Below are positions 47,541 through 60,100 of a stretch of 64,000 nucleotides of DNA, in pieces. Both the position numbers and the translations under genes were made by a program. Position 1 is the stretch's first letter, and each line of letters begins with the position of its first letter. Source of the stretch: Nymphaea colorata (Eukaryota > Streptophyta > Magnoliopsida > Nymphaeales > Nymphaeaceae); contig NC_045149.1 in the NCBI RefSeq assembly GCF_008831285.2, positions 21,033,035-21,097,034 on the forward strand, given 5' to 3'. The notes beneath the pieces were generated by a model. It did not search any database. It had not been told where the DNA came from and saw only the letters and a list, made by a program, of their open reading frames with translations.

Positions 47541-50500
47541 ATGTGTGGCATATTCTCTCATTTAGCTGCAAAGTTTGCCTTCTTCCCACCAAATCCACCT
47601 TCATATCAGGTGAAGAATGAGAATGGGAGGATGGTAATTGCCAATCTTCCAAGAGACGATGCAATGGATGTGCTGCTGCTGGACACTAAATACGGGAACA
47701 AGATCGTGGCTTTGTATTTTAGGAACCCGTACGCCAGGCTGACGGTTCTCTATTCTCATGGAAATGCGGCTGATCTCGGGCAGTTGTATGACCTATTTGT
47801 GCAGCTTAAGGTGAACCTCAGGGTTAACTTGATTGGGTTAGTGCTCAAAATTTTCCATCTACTTAGATCTGTTGCTGCTCTCTTGCTGCTGGTGTGCACT
47901 TGTTACGTATTCTTTTCTCCGTTTGATACTCTGCTTATTTCTGACTAACTTGTTTTTTTCTATATTCGATACTACTCTCTTCATTTTTGGCAAATTACTG
48001 TGATCGCTGCTTTCCGTGAAATGGTTTCTGTGTGACTTGTATTCAGTTGGTTGCAGGTTCCTCATGCGTTTTGATCGTTCTAAGTTTGTGGGATTTATAG
48101 ATGATAGAAGGAACTTGGATGTTATGAAACTCTTTTTCCCCTGCTTTCTTTTTTTTTTCGTTTTGCTACTTTGCACTTCAGTAACTCTTCCTGTCATAAA
48201 GTTTCACCAGAGTTTTCTTTTGGCTTTGGTTCTTTGAGAGTCATGAGGATATTGGCGTGATCTATTTTCTGGTGATGTATATTGTTCTTTTGTTAGTGCA
48301 GATAGCAGTAGACGAACCCTGCTTAGGCATGTTCTGTCTTGCAAGCCTGCATTATTGTTCCGTTGCACATTTCTTGTCCACTTGCATGTGCAGCCTTGAT
48401 ATCTGCAGTTCTTTTTCATCATTTTTTCTCGACCATGCTGCAAGGATCTTCTGTCGGTTGGATTTTTTCCTTGATTTATCGAACTTGTGTTTGATATGCA
48501 GGTATGACTATTCCGGATATGGAGCTTCGACTGGTAAGGTGAGATTTTATTTTGTTTTCTTCCTTTTTTCTTCTCTTCATTGATCAAATGATCGTCAGAC
48601 ATGATTTCCATGATTAAGAAACCAAGTTGGTTCACATGCATCCTACCAATGAATTTTGGAAAAAACTATCTTTTAGAATGTGCATCAAGCAAAGTCAGTC
48701 TCCACTTTGGCCATATTATCCTGCTTGTAAGATTAGGTTTGATTTCACGTGTCAGTTTTTCTTATTGTTTTTGGCTATAAAGCCCTTCTCAGTTAATCAA
48801 TGTTTGCATTTTCATACCATTGAGTTGCTTATATCATATGACTTTTCACCTCTCCCAAATGTTAAAGCAGATGAGGCTTGTATTCTACTCCATTGTTGCA
48901 CTTTTTGTAGTCAAAGTACTTGTTAACAATACATGGAACATGATGGCCTCATCTTTCTTGTCAACAGCCTACTGAAAGAAACACGTATGCTGACATAGAA
49001 GCTGTATATCAATGCCTAGAGACAGAGTATGGGGTTAGTCAGGAGAATCTCATTCTATATGGGCAATCTGTTGGAAGTGGTCCAACGTTGCATTTGGCCT
49101 CTCGATTACCAAGGCTACGAGGTGTTGTTCTTCATAGTGCTATACTTTCTGGTCTTCGTGTGCTCTGTCATCTAAAAGTCACTTTCTGCTTTGACATTTA
49201 CCAAGTAAGTATTTTATTAGCTGATGTGGTTTCTTAATCCAACTGTCTTAGTCAATGTGAATTTACTGATTAGAGGTGTGATTTTTGTTCAGAACGTTAA
49301 CAAAATCAGAAAGGTGAAATGCCCTGTCCTCGTGATACATGTAAGTATTATACTCCTTCGGTTCTGTATCATGCTTTTGGGCTTCACCTTGTCTTAAGGT
49401 AAAAAGATGAACTACAAAATCATGTTGACAGTTTGATATGCTTTGTTTCATTTATCTTCTTGCAGCAGGTAATGTTACAAATCAAATGTTAGGATTTTGT
49501 TGATGTGGGAGTTAGATTTAAAGCTCTTTGTGTAATTTTCCTTCAAAATTTTGATGATAAAATTATTATGTCCATCTGTTGTATTAGAGAATTTGACTGA
49601 GGAACAACAGATCCTGAAATTTATGTAATGTAGTTCAGACTTTGGACTGCTAAAAGGAAATTTATGTTTTGAAGTTTGTTCCTGTTAGATGTGGAAAGCT
49701 AAGAAAAATCCAAACAGATGACAAGATTCAGGAGATCAGAGCAATTCTGAAAACCAAAAGTTAATACCTAGGTGTGCATTTTATATCCTTTTTATCCAAA
49801 TCCTTTATACTGGAAAATAGAAAAATTTTCTTCCCCTGTGATATTTGTCTGTTTCAACTTTTTTGTAGAACAACCGACTTCCACCCAAGCCAAAAATTGT
49901 GATAAATTATTGTTTGTTCCTTTGACATATTTTTCACTGTGTGTCCAAAATCCAGCTTCTTTTGACAAGGTTGTTTGCACATGAATTTATTTGCAGCCCA
50001 GATCATTAAATAGCCAGCTTTAAGCGAGGCTGTTCCATGGTTTAGTGAAAGCACCAATATGGTGGTTCAATTCGATCTTTAATTTTCTTGAAATTTGTAT
50101 CCAGATTCCTTATTCCTTGTTGACAATTCTTTTTTCGTTTAAAAATGAGATAGCAGTGCAGAAAAGCTAGTGGAGACAAGGAAAGGTGTTTAATTAATAC
50201 TAGATTCTTGGATCATTAGGTAGATGCATGTTGAAGACATGGAAAAAGGATGCTGATACCTAATTCTAACCTGACATACCTATGCTTGAGATATTCAAGA
50301 TCAATCAAAGGACCGCCTAATTAAATTATACTTGAAAATAAGGATGTAAGCAAAGCAGATTAATGAAAGCTAGTTTAGTTGAAACATATGCGGGAAAAGA
50401 TAAATTTACTTTCAGCACTCAATTATGTAACAATATTCTATGTTTAATGAGTAGTTTAAGATATACACTATATCTGAAACTGGTGTTTTCTGTTGACCAG

Positions 50501-51359
50501 TTTATTGAAAAATGCAAAGAAAAGGTCATTCCTGTTTAAGAAAGATTGCAATGAACTTATTTGCTGCACTTTTTTCAAGTAGTATGATCTGGATTGAATT
50601 GTAAAAAGACGTGGTACTTGCAATATGTAGGAGTCATTCAGTTTTTTTTTATATTACACTTTGTTTATTCAGTTGCATATTGAAGTGTGAGGTGCTGTAA
50701 TAATTTTTCAACTAATTCCAATCATCTTGTGCAGCTAGATCTATGTCCTTAGGAAATACTCCATCCAAGATGGCTCTACGAGTTGTCCTGAATTTTTAAA
50801 GAATCTGTTATGGTCTCTGTTTTTTTATAGTTGAATATGACCATCTTCTAGGGGGAACTCAATGTCGGTAATCCTTTGTCTTTTAAGTTCAGCTAATGAG
50901 ATATTGATGGCTAAAATTTTAGGGTTTCACTTTGCAGAACCATGTATGAGGAAGGGAATTTTGTGATTTACTTTAACTTTTTTTTTTCGTTCATTTCAAT
51001 TTATCGTGTTGTTTACCACCATAGGTGGTAAGAGGGGAATGTAAAGGGCATCAAGTTGCAGATCCTGAATAAAGTCCAACCCTGTGATTCTGTTTCTTGG
51101 GCGTTTGCCTAGGTTGTCCTTGTAAGGCTTTATAGTCAGTGCCCATCCTGGATGTAGAAATATAAAGCATTATGGGGGCGTTTGGATGACACCCTCAAAA
51201 CCTGGGTTTTCACAAAACCTGGTTTGCCTGGTTGGATGACAAGGCAAAAACCAAGTTTTTATTTTTCGAAGCCTGGTTTTTGTTTGGATGACAAAAATGA
51301 ATTTTTGAGGATACTTGTAAAAAAGAAAAAGTTCAGTTAAATACTACATACAGTTATGT

Positions 51360-51398
<39 letters not shown>

Positions 51399-53475
51399 TC
51401 AAATAAAAGGAAAAGAGCATTCTCAAATATAAATTTCATTGTCTACAGTCTTTAACAAATTGGACACTCTTACACTATGTCATGCTAAATGTTGACTGTA
51501 CAGATTTCTAGTATCAGTTAGTGGGCTTGTATGGTGCCTATTAGTTAAACAATGTTAAAAACATCAGGTAGACAAAGAAGAAATAAGCCTGTGTTAGTAG
51601 TTAATTGAATAAGTTACCATCTCAGCCCATTTTAATCAACATAATTAAAATTATATCACCAAAGAGTATTCTATCATATCACATTATATCACCAAACTAG
51701 AAAGGTAACATTCATGCAACTACATAAATATCCTTTAGGTTGGTGTTCCTACAAGATAAAGCAGATTCCAATGATTCCTGCATGCAAGATGAAAAACAAA
51801 CACTCAAGGCTCAAACAGACCTTATTTTTGGTTGTTCACCTTGTTCAGCAACCGTTTATATGCACGATTTCATCTTTCTCTTGCTCTTAAAATCATCATC
51901 ACTAGTTACCACATACTCTTTTATTTTATTTATTTTTTTCTCTTCGTGCTAACCATACCAAAACTCCGTTTCTCCAGGTTTTTCATCGCCATGTTACAAC
52001 AGCATTTTCTGAAAACTGTGTTTCATCCAAACACCCACAAAACCAGGTTTTGGGGTGTCATCCAAACAGCCCCTACATGGTTTAACTCTTTAATATTCAC
52101 GACTGATGCTTCACTAGGCCCTTTAGCAATGAAACATACATGCAGAAAACAATGAATGTGCGCTTTTAGAGAATGGCAAGGCATGGGCTCACATTTTGAA
52201 TCTGAGGAGGTTTAGGGGATCAATTTTTCTATAGATGTTGGTTTTGAGAAACACATTTTAATACTGTTTTATACAGTAACAGAGATGTTAAGGGTTAACG
52301 TAGAATTGATGCTTGCTTGTTGAAAATTCCATGGAAGATCTGGTGCAAATGTCAAGGGGCAGTGAATTTGCAACAGTTCCAAGATCTAGTGTGAGTAGCG
52401 GGGAAATGCTGGTTAGGCTATGTAAGGGAAATAAGATTGAGTTCTTTGTTTGAAACATATGTTCTCTGTTTCTTCCACCCTTGTCCTCTGGTCTTGCTTG
52501 GACCTTTTGGAAATTGGAATTTAACTAGTACTGTGAATTTACAAACTAGAACTGCAAGTTCACACTTCTCACTGATGTTCCATATGAGGTAGTAAAAACT
52601 GGTCTTTTCATGTTGAAACAAATAAACGAATGCAAGACCTGTTTCCATATTCACTTTTTACCCTTTCTCTTCTCATTTGAAAATTTGTGTACAAGAAACT
52701 TTCAGGTGCCGATGAATTTTTAAAAAAAATTGCTAATAAATACAAGAAACTTTCAGTTGACACTACGAGGTTTGCGACTATGATGGTTGGTTCTCACGAT
52801 GTGATTCTATTAGCAAATGGCAGGATAGATGATGGTGAAGACAACTGCATTGGTTATTTTTAATGCATAATTTAGCATTTCCATCAGCTCACTTGTACTT
52901 TTTCAATGTCTTGGACCTCTTGGTACGTTAGCAAAGAACTAAAATTCCTTTATGTTAGTAGATAAGGTGGTTCTGTTGGCATCGTTACATGTTTTGACAC
53001 CAATCTGCCTCAAATGACGTCAAAGTTTCTGCTTGGTCCTCCATTTCGTTCGAGTTCAATTTCATATAGTAGGCACATACAAGATTAAGCTGCACAATGT
53101 GGGTATTTTCACTTAATTAATTCTTTGCAGGGTACTGAAGATGATGTAGTGAATTGGTTGCATGGAAAGGGACTGTGGGAGTTGGCCAGAGAACCATATG
53201 AACCGTTATGGATCAAAGGCGGTGGACACTGTAACCTGGAGTTGTATCCTGATTACATCCGCCACTTGCGCAAGTTTGTTGTTGAAATGGAAAATACAAC
53301 CACCAAAATGCGGCTTGCACAGATACGCAGGTGCTACTTGAAGCCACAGAATAGCAGGTGTTGTAAGTTTAGGTTGTATTGTTGTAGAATCAGACGGCGG
53401 CAGCTGAAGTTCAGGCTATGGAGACCCAGATTTAGATGTCCCAAATGGCCCGACTGCTGTAGGCTAGGATGCTAA
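47541..53475 (+). CDS. Alpha/beta hydrolase, ABHD17-like (candidate protein depalmitoylase)
   Basis: Five exons: 47541-47836, 48502-48538, 48968-49204, 49293-49340, 53131-53475; 320 residues. The N-terminus [22 protein letters not shown] is the ABHD17 signature. The oxyanion region is [11 protein letters not shown]; the nucleophile is the Ser in YGQSVGSG; the acid is in HGTEDDVV; the base is the His in GGGHCNLEL. Animal ABHD17 enzymes remove palmitate from proteins at the plasma membrane; plant members are mostly uncharacterised. I chose the ATG at 47541 over the in-frame 47529 because the family starts just before AAKFAFFP. The last 59 residues are rich in Arg and Lys with nine Cys, likely a palmitoylated membrane tether. 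The 3.8-kb intron 4 splits the segment VIH|GTEDD just before the catalytic acid. Confidence 0.92.
51173..52075. mobile_element. Non-autonomous hAT-like element
   Basis: Left end ggggcgtttggatgacaccc; the right end in reverse complement is ggggctgtttggatgacacc, then caaaacctggtttt on both sides. Extra tttggatga motifs recur just inside each end, as expected of hAT subterminal transposase sites. About 0.9 kb with no transposase. I found no convincing 8-bp target duplication, so the superfamily rests on the termini. Confidence 0.65.
51358..51398. repeat. Compound (AT)n(GT)n microsatellite
   Basis: A short AT run followed by about 14 GT units, inside the hAT-like element. Confidence 0.9.
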
Positions 53476-53514
53476 CATCAGTTTTAGTTTGACACACCTA
53501 AGTTTGTAACATTG

Positions 53515-53531
53515 AGAGAGAGAGAGAGAGA
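53515..53531. repeat. (GA)n microsatellite
   Basis: A short GA run in the presumed 3' UTR of the ABHD17-like gene. Confidence 0.85.
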
Positions 53532-55904
53532 TGTATAAAGCACACTGATGCTCCTGTCCTATACGCACGATCAGGTGAAGAAAGACAATAAGCCTCTTAT
53601 TGTGCTGATGGAGTTTATTTGTGAAATGTGGTAAATTGGTGTGATTGGAAATGGTAACGGGAACTGCCCATTTGGTTTTGGTTGTAATCCAGTTTAATCT
53701 CTGACTCTACGCTGTATCCCATTCGTTCATCGTTTCTGTTCTTGGCCAAGAGATCCATTTGCTAACAGGTGCTGTTTTCTGAACCAGCATTGATCTATCA
53801 CTTGGCTGGTCTGTGGAAGCTGTAGCTAAATGCCTCCGGCCTAACTTTTTGCAGGCTTTAGGCTCTATGTATTACTTATTTGTTCGTTTCACTTGTCTCC
53901 GTTTGTCGTTTCGTAGATATTATAATCAATTGTCACAGTAACTTGCTTGCTCTGATAACAGCTTCCTTTGAAATCCTACCAGGTTGGTGTCCTGATTAGA
54001 TGGGACCCGGAGATCGCACGGTCAATTCAACGAGGAACTTTAACTTCCTTGAGATTCTTGTTTATCAGTAGGAAATCCAATTCTGTGATGGTGCCACACC
54101 GATGCTTGGTGCATTATGCTCTGTTTTCTCTAAAGGCCACTCTTCCACTTTTGATCTCTCTCTCTCTCTCTCGATGAGCTCTCAATCTTACCTCGAGCGA
54201 GAGAGACCTACCAAAGGAGGTCCTCAGAAAAGGCTGCGTAAGAAGCTTCCGGCAAGCAGTGTTTGGCGGCAGGGCGAGGGTTGAACCATGGCGCAGCATA
54301 CTTGAAACATAACGGCTCTGCCCACTTCTATACTCGGTTTGGACTTTTAGTTTAGTGGATCACACAACCTGTCACTTAACAATTTTGGTTTCAAATGAGG
54401 AAAGGCTTGGAATTAAGACAACCAATTACTTAAGTAACCCTTTTATATAAGTTTCTCAAGATTCTTTATAATTTTAGATGTGAAACTAAAACTTTTTTTT
54501 AGGGTGTTACAACCCATCCCTTTTAGGCATGCATGTCCGTGTTTTTTAGACTGCATGTTTGAGTATTGAACTGGTTCGAGTGTTGAACCGGCTCTAATAT
54601 CATTTTACCAGTATTCTGCCCTGTCAACTTTCATGCTGGCGGCACATCATTAAAAGTTCTGCCTTATACCAACAACATAAGGGGCCGTGTCTGAGGTCTT
54701 TATGCCAGTGGTAGAGGCACATGTGGGCTAGTGTGAGCATTTGCCGACGTCAATCTCACATTTACATATTAATGCCCTTAGCATATATTGGTGCACTTAA
54801 GAAGCTAACATCGTTTAAATTAGTGCCCCTCAGCCCACAATTTCTAACTTCGTCATATCGTTTAAATTTTTAAAAAATTACCATATTTTTCTCTTTTTTT
54901 TCAAGCTCACCATATTATATTAGAGAAAAACCTCACCGTTTAAAACTCTAAGACATTATTTATGATTATGTTTGAAATAAACCGATACATTGTCTACTTA
55001 ACTTCAACTTGCCTATATCATATTATTAGAGTGAGTTGGAGAAGTATTTCATTCATACTACCAAACAAGAGAGCCGAAGCCCCTGAAGGAACCAACATAT
55101 TAAATAAGCAAATAGATGCAGCGAATTAGATTTTGTAGGACGATGCCCACACAAGCCTAGAAGCCTAAGGCATGCAGATGGCCTCCCCAAACATGTGCTC
55201 GGTCCGAACATGCAATCAGGTGCTTGCGACAAGGAGGTCCCAGTTTGTTGGGTAAGGCTTGATTAGAGATGCCGAGGGCGATGAAGGCGAAGCAGATGCA
55301 GACTGATTCATAGTTCTATGTATACAACTCAAGTTTCTTCATTCAAAAATTTTTCCTGCAGTGGTTGAAGCGAAGTTGAAGGGGAATCCTTCTTTGAATC
55401 AATCAACGCGTTTTACTCCACTGGTGCAAGTCTAGTGGTTGAACAACTTTCGTTTTATAATTAAGGTTCAATCAAGTTTCTTGTTTAAGTTTCTCGGGTG
55501 GTCTGAATTAAATGAGTTAAATTCCTTCACCATCATGTTCTCCTCTTTTTCTTCCTTGGGCACAAGGAAGACATCATTTGCTGAAACTTGCCTGCTTTCT
55601 TTATATATATATATCTAGAAACGACCCGGAAAATCAGGCTACTCAATCAATATTTTGTGATCCAACTAGTTTAAAATGCTTCTAGAAAAAAGCCACTTTA
55701 GATCTTGACTGATCCTCGAGTAAAATAACGACCATGTTAGGTGGGAAGGTACCCGGACTAACCGATGGGTATATATATGTATTAGTTCCTTATGAAATAC
55801 TTTGTGTTCAACTCTGTTTTCTAATGTAAATTTTAGCTCGCTTAATTGGTATCAATGTTATCAAGGCTATTCGATTCCATTGCCAACAATCCAAATCTCT
55901 CATA

Positions 55905-55910
<6 letters not shown>

Positions 55911-55949
<39 letters not shown>
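55911..55949. repeat. (AT)n microsatellite
   Basis: A pure AT run of 39 bp. Confidence 0.95.
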
Positions 55950-55951
<2 letters not shown>

Positions 55952-56819
55952 GTTGAGGTAAGAGGTGGTCGGTAGAAAATAGGAGGTAAAACTAGAGAAC
56001 ATCAATAATCATTCTACACATGCGTGTGTGTACTAGACAAGAAATTGCTTTTATGACACTTTTTTTCTTCTCTCTTATATATATAGCGCTTCTCTCTTTC
56101 TTTCTTTTTTTGAAGTTGTGGCTTATATTCTATTGGTGACACATTTGGAATAAGTGCAACAACAAGATCTTCAGAAACACATCCTCATCGCGAGATTATG
56201 TGGTATGTCTTGTGCAAGTTGATTTCTACTTTGTTATTCGGCTTATTCGGCTATTCGGCTGACAGTGTCTTTCGTTTGCTATTGTGTGACTCTGGAAGAA
56301 GTTGCTTTTATGGCCTTCATTGATAGCTCGCTTCTCAAATAAAATAAGGTGCAGCAACTAACACCGCGTTGCATCGATCAGAGTCCCTCTGTTTCTGTGC
56401 CACACGAAGGGCTTTTCTTCTTTGGAGACAATAAAGTAAAAAGGGAAGAGGACACACAGAGACATGTCCTTGAAGCTGAGCAGTAGAAGTCACATCTGTA
56501 TGAATGAATGTATGTGTTTCTTAGCACTTTTAAAATATGATGCATACGACTCTTGCCCCAACTAAAATGATGTTGCCTTGTCTTCTAAAACAGCTCTTTT
56601 CTTGTCACATTAGTTCTTTGCAATTGAATCGTTTACATAAACAATTGAATTGATTTATTCAACAGTTTTTAAAGGAAGAGCATTTCCCAACAATAGACAG
56701 TTTGCTTGAAATTTATTGTTTTTTAGTGTTTACTCTTTCCTATTAAAACCCCCAAAGTCATACCCTTTTTCCTTAAAACATAGGACAATGTATGCCAATA
56801 TATGAATGATATCATGTTG

Positions 56820-56824
<5 letters not shown>

Positions 56825-56876
<52 letters not shown>
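56825..56876. repeat. (AT)n microsatellite with duplicated flanks
   Basis: A pure AT run of 52 bp. atgttgacggcatat precedes it and atgttgatggcatat follows it, so the flank was copied on both sides. Confidence 0.95.
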
Positions 56877-56880
<4 letters not shown>

Positions 56881-57478
56881 ATGGCATATATAAGGAGAGA
56901 TATGCAATCAAATGTTGATTAAGTAGATGTTCTTGGTGCTCTTGACCTTTGATTTAACTGAAGTATACAAAAAATGAGACAATTAAGAACTTCTGAATTC
57001 GGAATCATATGAAACTTTTGGATCTGATATGATAATTGCAATTAAGATTCGGTTTTCAGTTTTATATTTCCATGACATCTGGTTTAAGATCCGATACATA
57101 CAAAAGTCTGAAAGTCCGTTTTGGTTGGATCCAAGATCGTTCTCCATATTGACCATTTTTCTATTGCAAATAGAACGGACCTAAGGCAACAAAAGAGGAG
57201 AGAGAGAGAGCGTCCTCCTATATTTGCGCCGAGAATAATGAGGGTGGCAAAAGAAGTTAAAAAGTTTGGGAAATTTTCACGTTTAAACCAACTTTTTAAT
57301 CATAATTTTATTACCCGTTTTTTTAATTTTCTAAAACTCCAGATTAAGTAGTCGGGGTTCTTGGTTCGTGGGGAGTCGAGCTTGGGTTGGCTTGAATAGG
57401 GTATTTGAAGGTTGATCCAGATCGATATATTTTAAAACTCATATTTTCACATTTTTTCTTTTCTTTTTCTTTCACTCT

Positions 57479-57607
<129 letters not shown>

Positions 57608-57957
57608 ACAAATTTTTGGTGCATCACAAATAGCTCCTTTAGATTTTTCTTTTTTGTATGTTAGATGGTATTAGAGTTAAGGGTTTCTAATGTGTGTAGA
57701 AATTAAACGAGTGCTGTTTAAGTATAAAGTTAGCTTAAGCGAATTGAACTTGAGCAGACCTGAGTCGGTTAAACCTAGCCCAACACATAAACGTTATCTT
57801 TTTACCGTTTCAAATTTTAGTTAAGTGGAAGTTGAGTCCAAACAGAGTTTCTATGAAACTTTAAGAGCATTGCGAATAATCGTCCTTTCCAAGATTGAAA
57901 AAGGAAAATTTAAGATAAAATAAAGAAGGTCCTTAAAAACCCGCCACCGCCATCGCC

Positions 57958-58128
57958 ATGTGCCTGATCGCCGCGCTGGCGTCCTCGTGGACCCGCCGAC
58001 GCGCAGCGGCCGCCGAATGGCTCAGGCTTTTGCAGGCTTCCGGCGTGAAGGCAGCACCGCCGATAGCTGGCGGGCAGCTGTCGCCCACCGCCGGTTATCC
58101 CAGAAATTGCACGGAAGAAACTCGCTGA
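57958..58128 (+). other. Small open frame in a GC-rich island, nature unknown
   Basis: ATG at 57958 opens 56 codons (MCLIAALASSWTRRRAAAAE ...) to a TGA at 58126. It coincides with a sharply bounded GC-rich block in otherwise AT-rich DNA. Other frames on both strands are also open here, as GC-rich DNA tends to allow, so coding status is not established. I recognise no family. Confidence 0.25.
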
Positions 58129-58341
58129 TTTTTCCCCCTTTTTAGTTCCGGTGCGACCATCATAATCAGAGCTAGCTATATATGTTGGCCTTGTGTGTGA
58201 ATTTTTATGCATCATTTTAATAATGACAAAAATTACTCATAATAAATACAAAAAATAAACTTTTTATATGAAAAAAAAAGATTCGATAAAAATAAAACTT
58301 GTCAGTTTGTATATGAATTATGATTAATATACCTTCAATAA

Positions 58342-58345
<4 letters not shown>

Positions 58346-58381
<36 letters not shown>
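58346..58381. repeat. (AT)n microsatellite
   Basis: A TA run of about 36 bp followed by a T run. Confidence 0.95.
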
Positions 58382-58384
<3 letters not shown>

Positions 58385-58889
58385 TTGAAGAGTCTATATG
58401 TACAAATAATATTCAAAAACTTTAAAATCAACATGCAAAATTCAAAAACTAATATGCATTTTTTAAAACATGTCTCGCATGTCGGTATGTCAACACGAAT
58501 ACAGCAGCCATTTTAACATGTCCGTGTGACTAAGTACTTCAATTTCATAGTTTCCAAAAAAGAAAATGGTCAAAATCCACCACCCAAATTTAATTTCTAA
58601 GGCACCCAATAATTTTAATTAGAACAACTTGGGAGCACCCACGGCGTTCGACCTTGCTTTCGTACACGTGACAATGACTTCCTCTACATTTTCTCATACG
58701 CAGGAGATGTCAAACTCAGGAACGCCACAGCTGCTGACCGTGGACCAAGCGGTACCACTTTGACCTAATCTTTTTTCTCCTTTCTCTTTGTCTATATATA
58801 TATATACGATTTAGTAATGAGAGATAGAAATGTATGATGTTGTACATTAGACTTGTGCATGATATTACCTTGTGAGCATCTTGGATATC

Positions 58890-59080
58890 GAGTAAGGGTG
58901 AACACGAGCTTCGACTAATGAAATTTTGAGTTTGAGAACAGTTCGACGAAACCAGCTTGAGCTCAATTAGACAGTTACATGTTGAGTCTCAAGCTCGATT
59001 AGACAGTTACATGTTGAGTTTGAGCTCGACTCGATTAAGACTAGACAAATTGGTTTGAATAAAAAAGATATTTATCATAA
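58890..59080. mobile_element. Fragment of a gagctcgac-rich repeat element
   Basis: It contains gggtgaacacgagcttcgac, then a doubled segment (ctcgattagacagttacatg and a near copy attagacagttacatgttga about 35 bp before it). It resembles the element at 18918-19303 in motif content. Ends are not clear. Confidence 0.4.
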
Positions 59081-60100
59081 TTTTTTTTTAAAAGAAAAAT
59101 ATAAAAAAAAAAAGGAAATGACTTAATATAATGTTCGTAAAGGTTCTTTAAATGAACAAAGAGATGATGCTAACGATCACAGTTAAAACTATTGTCTACG
59201 TCAAGTCACGGGCGGATTCAGTGCATGCTTACGCAGACCCGAGAAGACACGACTTTCGAAAACAACACCAACCCAAAAGCAAGCCCCAACTCTCTCGGAC
59301 CCACACGCTTCTGATACGACTTTTTTCTCGGATCCAAGATCCAAACATGCCACCGCTGGAAAACCGAGACCGCGAAATCAAGATCCACGTTCCTCAGTTC
59401 CGCTGGGATCCAGCGGTGGATCCGGATACGGACCGTAATGTGGTCCGGCCCCGGCCCCACCCCAAGCCGCAGCGCCAGTAGGGGCGAGAGGACGTCGCCG
59501 AAGATCGGGTCCCAAACGTGAGTAGGACCCGAAATCTCCAGATGCTGCCACGTGTACTCGGTGAGGACGCTCCCGCCCCCTTCCCCCGCTCCGGCTTTCT
59601 CGTCATTTGGGGGGTCCACGAGGAGACAGCCGAAAGAGTAAAATGACCGAAATATCCAGGAATTCGAACCGAATCGGTTCTAATCGACTCGGATCTTCCT
59701 TACTGAATTCCTTGCTTGGGCGGCAAGAACTCGTTCCGACCCGGGAATTGCGCGGCAGGCACCTCGGCTGACACAAGGACGACTCTTTCGGAAGAACCTT
59801 TTGGTCATTTGACTGAAGACATGAGGGTGGTTTGGTAAATTCGTTTTCCGGAGCCTCACTATCCGCGTTTGGGAGTCCACTGAGCTTTCCATACAAAGCT
59901 TCGACTCTCTCCCTCCCTCCCTCTCTCTCTCTTATGTGCAAATTTCTTTGTTGGTGAGAGGGAGGGGGGAAGGGCAAGGGAGACGACGGTGGTTATCGCG
60001 AGGAAGAAGAGGACCAGGTCCGCGGGAGGGTGACGTCCCACGCCTTTGATCCCGTCAAGTCTCACCATCTCTTCCTCTCCTTCTTCGTCCGCCTCCGCCT

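Larger units (their letters stand above)
49341..53130 (+). other. Intron 4 of the ABHD17-like gene
   Basis: 3790 bp between VLVIH and GTEDDVV. It contains the hAT-like element at 51173-52075 and a 16-bp repeat (tacaagaaactttcag at 52690 and 52741). No other gene recognised. Confidence 0.65.

Noticed and set aside
54230-54300. Possible third SINE or tRNA-like B box (GGTTCAACCC on the minus strand)
   Set aside because: No convincing A box at the right distance, no tail and no flanking duplication.
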